Positions 1 to 7,887 are shown, numbered from the stretch's first letter. The stretch: 13,628 bases of DNA from Minisyncoccota bacterium (GCA_028697615.1 JAQVET010000012.1:1-13628); one strand, 5' to 3'. Notes: a model not told the origin generated them from the letters alone. Numbers and translations: made by a program.

Positions 1-204
1 CTCTCTCTCCCTTATCAGGAGAGGTGGAAACGGTCTGTGGAGAAGGAGTTGAGTTCCTTCGCTAGAGAGGTTAATCAGAATTCTCTCATGATTAACCTCC
101 ACTATGACCCCCCAGTAGGTGGTGTCACCGACGGCAACACCCACCTTTTGCCCCCGCAGGGCGGCCTTCAACCCCCCGTATCTTAGTTCTTCCGCCTTCA
201 ACAT
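1..204 (-). CDS. Unrecognised protein, N-terminal 68 residues (runs off left edge)
   Basis: I do not recognise this protein. The frame opens at an ATG (204-202) and stays open for 68 codons to the window edge, so the C-terminus is missing. It is supported by a strong AGAGGTGA ribosome binding site four bases before the ATG and by a near-consensus promoter 39 bases upstream. The visible part begins with a charged helix-like stretch (about residues 1-18). A beta-rich segment follows (about 19-57), alternating hydrophobic residues with the pattern VGVAVGDTTYWGVIVEV and ILINL. That would suit a small SH3- or Sm-like barrel, but this is only a fold impression. Base composition is about 53% GC by my count, roughly twice that of the neighbouring genes, and codon choice is correspondingly GC-rich. 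It may be transferred DNA or a contig-join artefact. Confidence 0.6.
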   Translation of the reverse strand, partial: MLKAEELRYGGLKAALRGQKVGVAVGDTTYWGVIVEVNHERILINLSSEGTQLLLHRPFPPLLIRERE

Positions 205-208
205 ATTA

Positions 209-216
209 TCACCTCT
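209..216 (-). promoter_or_regulatory. Strong Shine-Dalgarno site of the left-edge gene
   Basis: Read on the minus strand this is AGAGGTGA, followed by TAAT and then the ATG. It is the only convincing Shine-Dalgarno sequence I see in the window. It fixes the start of the left-edge gene and sets that gene apart from all others here. Confidence 0.7.
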
Positions 217-242
217 TTTCTAGTTTATCGTGATCTTTTAAA

Positions 243-271
243 ATTATAACATATTTTAAAAATTAAGTCAA
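243..271 (-). promoter_or_regulatory. Sigma-70-type promoter of the left-edge gene
   Basis: On the minus strand there is TTGACT (271-266), a 17-base spacer and a perfect TATAAT (248-243). The predicted transcription start is near 236, giving a leader of about 30 bases that carries the AGAGGTGA site. Both hexamers and the spacing are close to the bacterial housekeeping consensus. Confidence 0.7.
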
Positions 272-484
272 ATTAAAAATCCGTTGAATATAATGATTCT
301 AAACACTTTAGTAAAAAGTACATATTATTTTATCTTTTGCAACAAAACTAAATAATGCAATTTATGTAAAACTTGAGCGGTATAAATCACAATTTAACTT
401 CTTATAGATTATTAACATCAATTAAAAAAGTGATGGTCAAAGCAGAATAGCCACTAATTAAGAAGATTATCCATATAATTTCTC

Positions 485-512
485 TTGCAAAAAGTTAAGG
501 GTTTTGTAAAAT
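485..512 (+). promoter_or_regulatory. Candidate uvrC promoter
   Basis: TTGCAA (485-490), a 16-base spacer and TAAAAT (507-512) give a predicted start near 519. The leader before the uvrC ATG at 529 would be only about 10 bases, with no Shine-Dalgarno sequence. A second -10-like TATAAA at 518-523 would make the mRNA leaderless. In DNA this AT-rich such matches arise often by chance. Confidence 0.35.
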
Positions 513-528
513 ATTAATATAAAATTAT

Positions 529-1872
529 ATGAAGGTAAAAATAATTGATATTAAAGAAATTTCGAAACTGCCTCAAGTACCCGGAGTTTATCTTTTTTAT
601 GGAGAAAAAAGACAACTTTTTTATATTGGAAAAGCGTCTAATTTAAAAAAAAGGGTAAAAAATCATTTTCAATCCCCTATCTATAAAGATAATCTTTTTA
701 TAAAAGATGTTAAAAAAATTGAATATATTCCTCTGGACTCAGAAATTGAGGCGTTAATTTTGGAAAGCCAGTTAATTAAAAAAAAGAAACCTAAATTTAA
801 TATTCTCCTGCGTGATGATAAAAATTATTTTTTTGTTGGAATTACCAAAGAAGATTGGCCTAGGGTTTTTATCACCCATCAACCATTTAAGGTTCAACAA
901 AAAGGAAAAAATTCAAATAGTAAAGTGTTGGTCAATTATATTGGCCCATTTACTGATGGAAGGGCACTAAAAGAAACTCTTAAACTTTTAAGAAAAGTAT
1001 TTCCCTACAGAAGTTGCAAAACAATGCCCAGTCACCCTTGTTTTTGGTATCAACTTGAAAGATGTCCTGCTCCCTGTCTTTTTAAAAAAGAATTAGAAAA
1101 TAATCCCCAACTTAAAAAGCAAATAAAAAAAAGAAAAATTGAATATCAAAAAAATATTAAAAACTTAAAGGATATACTTTTGGGTAAAAAAACTTCATTG
1201 CTTAAAGACCTAAAAAAGGAAATGAAAAGATTATCTAATAATTTAAATTTTGAAGAAGCGAATGTTCTTTTACAAAAAATTAAAAATTTAGAAATAATTT
1301 TTTCTCATCGAGCTCTTGTTAATAAATGGCAAACAGAAGAAGAAAAAACTAAAATTGATGTCGGAGCGTTGCTTAAAAAAACTTTTAATTTAAAAAAAAT
1401 ACCAAAAAGGATTGAAGGTTATGATATTTCAAACCTTGGTGAAAAAGAAATGGTTGGTTCTTTGGTAGTATTTTCATACAAAAATAAAAAATATATTCCA
1501 AATAAAAAAGAATATCGCCATTTTAAAATCAAAAAAATAAAAAAACAAAGCGATGTGGATTGTTTAAAAGAAGTTTTAGAAAGAAGATTTAATCATCCCG
1601 AATGGAAAATACCTGATTTAATATATATAGATGGAGGAAAAACACAACTAAATGCTGCAAAAAAAATTTTAGAAAAATACAAAAAAACACAAATCCCGAT
1701 AATTGCCCTTGCAAAAAAATCAAAAATAGTGTATAATATTAACTTTAATATACCTCTTGACAAATTACCACAGGAGGTTAAAATATTAGTTCTTAATCTT
1801 AAAGACGAGTCCCATAGGTTTGCTCTTTTATATCATCGCAAAAAGAGGTCTCAAACAATGTTTATAAACTAA
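529..1872 (+). CDS. uvrC: Excinuclease ABC subunit C (UvrC), short form lacking the C-terminal HhH domain
   Basis: UvrC makes both incisions flanking a DNA lesion after UvrA/UvrB recognition in nucleotide excision repair. The N-terminal GIY-YIG nuclease spans about residues 15-95, with GVY (19-21), YIG (32-34), and Y32, R42 and E79 matching the known catalytic positions. Four cysteines (C163, C171, C179, C183) match the conserved Fe-S-type cluster of UvrC. A UVR motif that binds UvrB lies at about 224-256. The RNase H-like 5'-incision domain follows, with the Asp-Asp-His triad visible as D299, D368 and H429. The protein stops seven residues after HRKKR, so the tandem helix-hairpin-helix domain that normally completes a protein of about 560-610 residues is absent. 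Frames downstream of the stop do not encode it. No Shine-Dalgarno site precedes the ATG. secG follows after 54 bases. Confidence 0.95.
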   Translation: MKVKIIDIKEISKLPQVPGVYLFYGEKRQLFYIGKASNLKKRVKNHFQSPIYKDNLFIKDVKKIEYIPLDSEIEALILESQLIKKKKPKFNILLRDDKNYFFVGITKEDWPRVFITHQPFKVQQKGKNSNSKVLVNYIGPFTDGRALKETLKLLRKVFPYRSCKTMPSHPCFWYQLERCPAPCLFKKELENNPQLKKQIKKRKIEYQKNIKNLKDILLGKKTSLLKDLKKEMKRLSNNLNFEEANVLLQKIKNLEIIFSHRALVNKWQTEEEKTKIDVGALLKKTFNLKKIPKRIEGYDISNLGEKEMVGSLVVFSYKNKKYIPNKKEYRHFKIKKIKKQSDVDCLKEVLERRFNHPEWKIPDLIYIDGGKTQLNAAKKILEKYKKTQIPIIALAKKSKIVYNINFNIPLDKLPQEVKILVLNLKDESHRFALLYHRKKRSQTMFIN

Positions 1873-1926
1873 CGAGCAAATTTAATAAGAAGATTTGGGA
1901 TTTAAAAAATGAACTGATTTATATTT

Positions 1927-2142
1927 ATGGAAATTTTATCAATAATTCAAATTATTGTATCTTTATTGCTTATCGTATTAATTTTAATGCAGCAAAGAGG
2001 AGGTGGTGTTTCATCTTCTCTTATGGGTGAGGGCGGAGGAATACAATACACCAAAAGAGGTGTTGAAAAAAAATTTTTTTACGCTACTATCTTTACGTCG
2101 ATCATCTTCTTTGTTCTTTTAATAATTAATTTAATAATATAA
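1927..2142 (+). CDS. secG: Preprotein translocase subunit SecG
   Basis: SecG is the small auxiliary subunit of the SecYEG channel and assists SecA-driven export across the inner membrane. The 71-residue length is normal for compact SecG. The first membrane segment (about residues 4-21) is followed by the family signature: LMQQR, then a Gly/Ser-rich loop GGGVSSSLMGEGGG (25-38). The second segment is at about 50-71. The start at 1927 gives the proper N-terminus directly before the first membrane segment. No Shine-Dalgarno site is seen, and the gene probably shares a transcript with uvrC 54 bases upstream. Confidence 0.93.
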   Translation: MEILSIIQIIVSLLLIVLILMQQRGGGVSSSLMGEGGGIQYTKRGVEKKFFYATIFTSIIFFVLLIINLII

Positions 2143-2340
2143 TAACATTTTATAATATCTTTATTCCTCGAAAATAAAAATTCGACAAAAAGTTAATCTA
2201 AAACTACTTCAGTAAAATATAAACATATTTTAAAGAATTGTAAAAATCTAATTGAACGACTAAAAACCTTTTTTAATCTGGATGATTGGAAAAAAAATGC
2301 TAAAAAATGGCCATCAAAAAAACAATGGCAAAATTTTCTT
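2143..2340 (+). other. Spacer holding an in-frame N-terminal extension of the peptide-binding protein
   Basis: From 2197, just after an in-frame TAA (2194-2196), the reading frame of the downstream gene is open to 2340 with no ATG, GTG or TTG. Its translation is rich in Lys, Trp, Phe and Leu, including RLKTFF and DDWKKNAKKW, and reads like an amphipathic basic N-terminus leading into the membrane anchor. A TAAAAT -10-like hexamer at 2213-2218 lies eight bases before an in-frame ATT (2227), so translation may begin there on a leaderless message. Confidence 0.5.
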
Positions 2341-4023
2341 TTGGCATTCCCGAAATTGGAAAAAGAATTATTTTTAGCGTTTATTGTTTTGTTTATTGTT
2401 AGTGGAATTTTATGGCAATATTTTCTTTGGTATGAAAATAGCGAAGTAGTACCAAAAGAAGGAGGTGAAATAACAGAGGCAATTGTAGGAAATCCTCAAT
2501 TTTTAAATCCGATATATGCCCCTCTTAACAATAGCGATGCTGAAGTTTGCAATCTAGTATTTTCATCTCTGTTAAAACTTGATAGTAAAGGCAATTTAAT
2601 TCCCGACTTAGCAGAAAGTTATCAAATTAGTCCAGATGGAAAAATATATAGTTTTACATTAAAAGATAATATTTACTGGCAAGATAAAGAAAAATTTTCA
2701 GCAGATGATATTATATTTACCATACAAACAATTAAAAAACCAGAAATTCAAAGTCCCTACTTGGTTAATTGGCAAGATGTCGAGGTACAAAAAATAGATG
2801 AAAAAAATGTAAAATTTGTCTTAAAAGATCCTTATTATCCCTTTATTGAAAATTTTACCTTAGGAATCATACCAAAACACATCTTTCAAGATATACAACC
2901 ATCAGAATTTTTAGCAGAAACATCAAAACATATTATTGGTACTGGTCCATTTAAATTAGAAAATATACAAAAAACAGAAGATGGAAAAATTAATAAAATT
3001 AGTTTAAAAAAGAATGATAAATATTATTCAAAAATTCCATATATTGACAAATTTACCTTTCAGTATATTGATTCAGAGCAAGCCATTCTTGAAAATAAAG
3101 AAAAATTCACAAATTTGGGAGGGATTTCTCCACAGAATAAAAATTTAATTAAAGAAAATTTTAAAGTTTATTCAATTTCCCTTCCTCGATATTTCGCTCT
3201 ATTTTTAAATCAAAATGATCAAATATTAAAAGAAAAAGAAATAAGAGAGGCTTTATCTTACAGTGTTGATAAAGAAAAAATATTGAAAAATGTTTTTTAT
3301 GGAGTTGGTGAAATTGCAAATTCTCCTATTCCTGATGGTGTATTCGGCAGGACAAATAATATAAAAAAATTTAATTATGATCTTAAAAAAGCAGATGAAA
3401 TATTAAATGAACTTGGATGGATAAAAAATAAAGATGGTTTTAGAGAAAAAGAAATGCCAAAACAAAATGAAGATGAAAATGAAGTCGCAAATGAACAAAA
3501 AAAACTTAATCTAGAAATAAATATTGCTACTATTGATCAACAAAATTTAATTGATATTTGCAGTATTATTAAAGATGACTGGACAAAACTGGGTATTAAA
3601 GTTAATTGTCAAGTATTTGAGGGGCCACAAATAATCGATGAGTGTATTTCAAAAAGAAATTATCAAGTGCTACTTTTTGGACAATCTTTATCTTTTCATC
3701 CTGATCCTTTTGTTTTTTGGCATTCATCTAAAATTAACTATCCAGGACTTAATCTTTCAATGTATCAAAATAAAAAAGTAGATGAACTTTTATTGAAAAT
3801 TAGACAAGAAACAGATGATAAAAAAAGAGAAGAATATCTAGTAGAATTTCAACAAACTTTAACAGAAGATATTCCTGCGATATTTATTTATTCTCCGCAC
3901 TTTTTATATCCTATTAAAAAAACATTAAAAGGCGTTGAAATTGAGAAAATATCTCAACCTTCAGAAAGATTTTCCAATATTGAAAATTGGTATATTTATA
4001 CAAAAAGGGTTAGAATTAAATAA
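2341..4023 (+). CDS. Membrane-anchored oligopeptide ABC transporter substrate-binding protein (SBP family 5)
   Basis: This is an extracytoplasmic solute-binding protein of the DppA/OppA type, which presents peptides or similar ligands to an ABC permease. Positions are counted from the TTG at 2341, the first usual start codon in the frame. One membrane segment (about residues 9-30) anchors it; there is no lipobox cysteine. The family fold begins at about residue 41 with GGEITEAIVGNPQFLNPIY, continues through LIPDLAESYQISPDGKIYSFTL and the GTGPFKL motif, and ends with the typical lobe (FWHSS, later AIFIYSPHFLYPIKK). A charged low-complexity insert (KQNEDENEVANEQKK) occurs at about 379-393. No permease or ATPase gene is adjacent, so its partner is unknown. 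The open frame extends upstream to 2197, so the real N-terminus is probably about 38 residues longer, using a non-standard start. pgi follows after nine bases. Confidence 0.88.
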   Translation: MAFPKLEKELFLAFIVLFIVSGILWQYFLWYENSEVVPKEGGEITEAIVGNPQFLNPIYAPLNNSDAEVCNLVFSSLLKLDSKGNLIPDLAESYQISPDGKIYSFTLKDNIYWQDKEKFSADDIIFTIQTIKKPEIQSPYLVNWQDVEVQKIDEKNVKFVLKDPYYPFIENFTLGIIPKHIFQDIQPSEFLAETSKHIIGTGPFKLENIQKTEDGKINKISLKKNDKYYSKIPYIDKFTFQYIDSEQAILENKEKFTNLGGISPQNKNLIKENFKVYSISLPRYFALFLNQNDQILKEKEIREALSYSVDKEKILKNVFYGVGEIANSPIPDGVFGRTNNIKKFNYDLKKADEILNELGWIKNKDGFREKEMPKQNEDENEVANEQKKLNLEINIATIDQQNLIDICSIIKDDWTKLGIKVNCQVFEGPQIIDECISKRNYQVLLFGQSLSFHPDPFVFWHSSKINYPGLNLSMYQNKKVDELLLKIRQETDDKKREEYLVEFQQTLTEDIPAIFIYSPHFLYPIKKTLKGVEIEKISQPSERFSNIENWYIYTKRVRIK

Positions 4024-4032
4024 AACAATTCT

Positions 4033-4614
4033 ATGAAAAACATTAAACCAGAAATCCGATTTTTAAATGACATAAAAGATATTCTTTATGATAAAAAATG
4101 GGCAGAAAATGCTCCGAATTTTGAACTTTATTTTATGTATCGGGGAGTGAAAGAAAAAGATGGACTAAGATATGATATTACTGAAATGCCACCCCGTCTT
4201 TTAGGAAAAGAATTTGTTAAAACTAAAGGACACATACATATTAAAGGACACAGTGAAGTTTATATTGTTCTTGATGGCAGGGCAATATTTTTAATGCAAA
4301 AATGCACTGGGAAAAAAGTAGAAGATGTTTACGCTGTTGAAGTAAAAAAGGGAGAAGTTCTTATTTTACCACCATTTTATCATCATATTACTATTAATCC
4401 ATCTGCCAAAAATAATTTAAAATGGGCAAATTGGATATCAAAAAAATGTCAATCTGATTATAGTTTTATTCAAAAACAAGGAGGAGCATGTTATTTTTAT
4501 ACAAAAAAGGGGTGGATAAAAAATAAAAACTATAAAAATATCCCCCGCCTGCGCTTTGAAAAATCAAGAAAATCGCTACCTAAAAATTTAGACTTTCTTA
4601 AAATTGAAAAATAA
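4033..4614 (+). CDS. pgi: Cupin-type glucose-6-phosphate isomerase
   Basis: It interconverts glucose 6-phosphate and fructose 6-phosphate in the cytosol. It belongs to the small metal-dependent cupin family first known from archaea, not to the large classical Pgi. The 193 residues match that family. The metal-binding cupin motif is visible as KTKGHIHIKGHSEVYIVLDG (63-82), giving ligands H67, H69 and E75. The second cupin motif is ILPPFYHHITIN (111-122), with H118 as the likely fourth ligand. The gene starts nine bases after the peptide-binding protein and ends eight bases before the epimerase, so all three are likely cotranscribed. Together with WecB it links hexose phosphates to nucleotide-sugar formation. 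Another cupin sugar isomerase is the main alternative. Confidence 0.85.
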   Translation: MKNIKPEIRFLNDIKDILYDKKWAENAPNFELYFMYRGVKEKDGLRYDITEMPPRLLGKEFVKTKGHIHIKGHSEVYIVLDGRAIFLMQKCTGKKVEDVYAVEVKKGEVLILPPFYHHITINPSAKNNLKWANWISKKCQSDYSFIQKQGGACYFYTKKGWIKNKNYKNIPRLRFEKSRKSLPKNLDFLKIEK

Positions 4615-4622
4615 AATTTTAA

Positions 4623-5978
4623 ATGAATAATATGAGTAAAACAAACGGAGTTACATTTAAAAAAACATTTTGGGAGAAGATAAAAAATAAATCAGAAAAA
4701 AATATACATATTATAATAATAGGTACAAAACCCGACATTATTAAACAAGCACCATTAGTTTTAGAGCTTCAAAAAAGAAAAAAACTTATATTACTCGGAC
4801 ACACTGGACAACATTATGATGCAAAACTTAATGAAGATGCACGAAAAGTTTTTGGAATTACACCAGATTTTAATATTAACGCACAAGGATCATTGCATCA
4901 AAAAATAGGACAGATTATCTCAAGATTTGGAAATATTCTTTTCAATCTTAAAAAAACTAATAAAAATATTATCCCGTATGTTCATGGAGACACTACAACT
5001 GCGGCTGCTTCCGCTATTGCTGCTTTTATGAATCAAATAGCTCCGGTTCACGTTGAAGCAGGACTGCGAAGTTATAATCCCCAAAAAAAAATTTTCACTA
5101 GTGCTTTAAAAAAATTTAATTTTGATAATTATTATAAAAATCTTATTGATAAAAAAAATTGGACAAAAGGTTCCATTGAACCCTATCCTGAACAATTTGA
5201 TACACGAGTAGTGGGAGCAACAGCTGGACTTCATAATGCACCCACGCAAATTAATAAAGAAAATTTAATTCAAGAAGGATATTCTGAAAATAAAATTTTC
5301 GTTGTTGGAAACTCAGTTTCTGATTCATTAAAAATTGCTACAAGTAAGGGTAGTAATATATTTAAAAAATATCCACAACTGAAAAATGGATTTATAAGAT
5401 TTGCAATTCATCGCCGAGAAAATGTTGGTTCCTACCACAGGTTTACTACAATATTTGAAGTAATGGAAGAGTTAGTAAAAAATAAAAAGATAGTTTTATG
5501 GCTCAGCCATAATGTAAACAAACAAGCAATTAAAGATTTTAGATTGGAAGAAAGACTAAAGATGCTTATTAAAAAATATCCAAATTTTTTGTATTCTGAT
5601 ACACTATGGGATTATGATGACAATATCGCTGCCCTATCTGTAGCAAATTTAAATGTTACTGATTCGGGAAGTGAACAGGAGGAAACAAATCTTCTTAAAG
5701 TGCCTTCTGTTACTGTTCGTTTTGGTTCTGATCGACCTGAAACAATTTGGGCTGGAGGCAATATTATTGCACCTCCTATTTCTAAAAATTTTTTGTTAAG
5801 AGTAATTGAGGGAGCAGAATCAAACTCAATGCTTAAAAAATCACCAAAACTTTATGGATCCAATGTCTCTGAAAAAATTATCAATAAAGTTGAAAATATA
5901 CTTGAAAGAGACGGGACCCTTTTTCAATGGGAACATGAAAAATATGGATTTCATAAACTAAAATTTTGGAGAAACTAA
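4623..5978 (+). CDS. wecB: UDP-N-acetylglucosamine 2-epimerase (non-hydrolysing, WecB-like)
   Basis: This family interconverts UDP-GlcNAc and UDP-ManNAc, or a related UDP-sugar, for surface glycan synthesis in the cytosol. Recognisable elements are the N-terminal IGTKPDIIKQAPL and GHTGQHYD (59-66), HGDTT with D123, HVEAGLRS with E145, PEQFDTR with E190/R195, HRREN with H263, and the C-terminal TDSGS...EE and RPETIWAGGN (371-380) sugar-nucleotide site. The fold is that of a GT-B glycosyltransferase. The protein is 451 residues against a usual 360-390. The extra length comes from a leader of about 26 residues and roughly 30 added residues between E145 and E190 (about 152-186), rich in Lys, Phe and Asn. 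An alternative start is the ATG at 4632. No Shine-Dalgarno site is present. The substrate may therefore differ from UDP-GlcNAc. Confidence 0.85.
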   Translation: MNNMSKTNGVTFKKTFWEKIKNKSEKNIHIIIIGTKPDIIKQAPLVLELQKRKKLILLGHTGQHYDAKLNEDARKVFGITPDFNINAQGSLHQKIGQIISRFGNILFNLKKTNKNIIPYVHGDTTTAAASAIAAFMNQIAPVHVEAGLRSYNPQKKIFTSALKKFNFDNYYKNLIDKKNWTKGSIEPYPEQFDTRVVGATAGLHNAPTQINKENLIQEGYSENKIFVVGNSVSDSLKIATSKGSNIFKKYPQLKNGFIRFAIHRRENVGSYHRFTTIFEVMEELVKNKKIVLWLSHNVNKQAIKDFRLEERLKMLIKKYPNFLYSDTLWDYDDNIAALSVANLNVTDSGSEQEETNLLKVPSVTVRFGSDRPETIWAGGNIIAPPISKNFLLRVIEGAESNSMLKKSPKLYGSNVSEKIINKVENILERDGTLFQWEHEKYGFHKLKFWRN

Positions 5979-6056
5979 AAATATTTTACTATAGTATTCT
6001 ATTTTGATTTAATTATTTAAAATCTTACAGTAAAATTATAACTAAAATTATACGTT

Positions 6057-6141
6057 GCCAGAGTGGTGGAATTTGGTAGACACGCAGCGTTCAGGGCGCT
6101 GTGTCCATTTGGACATGTGGGTTCAAATCCCACCTCTGGCA
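6057..6141 (+). tRNA. tRNA-Leu, anticodon CAG
   Basis: The acceptor arm pairs GCCAGAG (6057-6063) with CTCTGGC (6134-6140), and the discriminator is A6141. The anticodon stem CAGCG/CGCTG encloses loop TTCAGGG, with anticodon CAG at 6092-6094, reading CUG. The long variable arm (TGTCC, loop ATTT, GGACA) is typical of tRNA-Leu, and the T arm is GTGGG-TTCAAAT-CCCAC. The 3' CCA is not encoded (ACAA follows). An AT-rich 78-base stretch lies between wecB and this gene; TTGATT at 6004-6009 with TACAGT at 6026-6031 is a weak promoter candidate. Confidence 0.97.
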
Positions 6142-6169
6142 CAATGATTTAATACTTATTTAAACTTTT

Positions 6170-6175
6170 TATAAT
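6170..6175 (+). promoter_or_regulatory. Possible -10 element for RNase J
   Basis: TATAAT lies 16 bases before the RNase J ATG, which would give a leader of about 10 bases. No good -35 is seen at the right distance, and read-through from the tRNA gene is also possible. Confidence 0.25.
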
Positions 6176-6191
6176 TTTTTAATAATAATAT

Positions 6192-7862
6192 ATGGAAGAC
6201 AAACTTAAAATTATACCACTGGGAGGACTTGAAGAAGTTGGTCGTAATATGACCATTTTTGAATATGGCAATAAGATTATTATTGTTGATATGGGAATAC
6301 AATTTCCTGATGCTGATATGCCAGGAGTAGATTTTATTATTCCCAATATATCTTATCTTAAAGGTAAGGAAAAAAATATTTTAGGCCTACTTCTTACCCA
6401 TGGACATTATGACCATATTGGAGCTATACCCTATTTAATTCATAAAATTGGTAGCCCTCCAATTTTCGCTACTTCTTTAACTAAAGGAATAGTTGTTAAA
6501 AGACAAGAAGATTTCAAAAATGGCATAAAATTGAATATTAAAGAAATAAAAAGATCTGATAGATTTAAACTTGGCCCATTTGAAATAGAAAATTTTCCTC
6601 AAAATCACAATATACCAGATGGTGTTGGTTTAGTTATAAAGACACCTGTAGGAAATATCTTGCACACCGGTGATTTTAAATTTGATCATACACCAGTAGG
6701 CGATGAACCAGTAAATTTAAAAAAGATTGAAAAAATCGCCAGTCAAAATATTCTTCTTTTAATGTCGGATTCAACAAATGCTGAAATGCCAGGACATAGT
6801 ATATCTGAAAAAACTATTCAACAAAATCTTGAAAAAATTTTTAAAGAGTCAAATGGAAGAATTATAGCGGCTACTTTTGCTTCTCTCTTATCACGAATTC
6901 AAGAGCTAATATTTCTTGCCCAAAAATACAATCGCAAAGTTTTAATAGATGGCTGGTCAATGAAAAATAATGTAGAAATTGCCTTAAAATTAGGTAAATT
7001 AAAAGTTAAAAATAATACCTTAATAAGCTCGAGGCAAATTAAAAAAATATCTCCTAAAAATCTTTTAATAATTTGTACTGGATCCCAGGGAGAAGGAGAT
7101 GCATCTTTAATGAAACTTGCTCATAAAGATCACAAATATCTTTCAATTCAAGAAGGAGATAGTATTATTCTTTCATCCTCAATAGTACCTGGAAATGAAA
7201 AATCAGTGCAAGAATTAAAAGATCTTCTCTCAAAACAAGGAGCTAAAATTTATCATTCTCAAATGATGGATATTCATGCATCAGGTCACGCTCAACATGA
7301 TGAATTAAAATTAATGATGGAAATCACAAAACCAAAGTTCTTTATGCCTATACATGGAAGTTTTTATATGCGCGTTTTACATAAAGAAATAGCACAAGAG
7401 GTTGGTATTCCAAAAGAAAACATTATTATATCTGAAAATGGCCAGGTGATTGAAATATCAAAGGATCGAACATTAAATATAGCCAAAAAGAAAATCGCTT
7501 CAAATTATGTAATGGTTGATGGGCTTGGCATAGGAGATGTAGGCGAGGTAGTTTTAAGAGATAGACAAATGATGGCAAAAGATGGTATGTTTGTTATAAT
7601 AGTATTAATTGATTCTGAAACTGGTAGAGTAAAACAAAGTCCTGATATTATATCTCGCGGTTTTGTTTATTTAAGAGAATCTAAAAAACTTCTTTTTAAC
7701 GCAAGACAGCTTGTTATCAATTTAGTCGAACATATTACTCAAAAACAAACACCGGTAAATTTAAATTATGTAAAGAACGAAATTAAAGAAAAATTAGGTG
7801 AATTTCTTTTCAAGAAAACAAGTAGAAGACCGATGGTTTTGCCTGTGGTACTAGAAGTATAA
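6192..7862 (+). CDS. rnj: Ribonuclease J
   Basis: RNase J is a metallo-beta-lactamase/beta-CASP ribonuclease with endonuclease and 5'-to-3' exonuclease activity. It acts in mRNA decay and rRNA maturation in bacteria lacking RNase E. The 556-residue length is normal. It opens with the family signature IIPLGGLEEVGRNM (7-20). The zinc-binding motif HGHYDH is at 70-75, with H139 in NHNIPD and D161 in HTGDFKFD. The beta-CASP region has SDSTNAE (192-198), CTGSQGE (295-301), SGHA (364-367) and the C-terminal metal ligand in MPIHG (H388). The C-terminal domain carries DGLGIGDVG and ISRGFVYLRE. It begins 50 bases after tRNA-Leu with no Shine-Dalgarno site, and recR follows after 25 bases. Confidence 0.95.
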   Translation: MEDKLKIIPLGGLEEVGRNMTIFEYGNKIIIVDMGIQFPDADMPGVDFIIPNISYLKGKEKNILGLLLTHGHYDHIGAIPYLIHKIGSPPIFATSLTKGIVVKRQEDFKNGIKLNIKEIKRSDRFKLGPFEIENFPQNHNIPDGVGLVIKTPVGNILHTGDFKFDHTPVGDEPVNLKKIEKIASQNILLLMSDSTNAEMPGHSISEKTIQQNLEKIFKESNGRIIAATFASLLSRIQELIFLAQKYNRKVLIDGWSMKNNVEIALKLGKLKVKNNTLISSRQIKKISPKNLLIICTGSQGEGDASLMKLAHKDHKYLSIQEGDSIILSSSIVPGNEKSVQELKDLLSKQGAKIYHSQMMDIHASGHAQHDELKLMMEITKPKFFMPIHGSFYMRVLHKEIAQEVGIPKENIIISENGQVIEISKDRTLNIAKKKIASNYVMVDGLGIGDVGEVVLRDRQMMAKDGMFVIIVLIDSETGRVKQSPDIISRGFVYLRESKKLLFNARQLVINLVEHITQKQTPVNLNYVKNEIKEKLGEFLFKKTSRRPMVLPVVLEV

Positions 7863-7887
7863 ACAAATTACTAAGAATTACGAATTT

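Larger units (their letters stand above)
205..528. other. AT-rich intergenic region between divergent genes
   Basis: This 324-base spacer separates the divergent left-edge gene and uvrC. It holds the minus-strand promoter at 243-271 and a weaker plus-strand promoter candidate for uvrC at 485-512. The middle (about 272-484) is very AT-rich; I see no gene, RNA, strong hairpin or tandem repeat in it. Composition falls sharply just left of here, at the start of the GC-rich left-edge gene. Confidence 0.6.

Noticed and set aside
205..528. CRISPR array, riboswitch or small RNA in the long spacer
   Set aside because: No regularly spaced repeats and no stable conserved fold could be seen in this AT-rich DNA.
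1860..1930. Frameshift hiding the UvrC HhH domain
   Set aside because: The alternative frame after the stop gives no HhH-like sequence and runs into secG, so the short form looks real.
5987..5996. TACTATAGTA palindrome after wecB as a terminator
   Set aside because: A 10-base AT-rich palindrome has too weak a stem and no loop; it is expected by chance at this composition.
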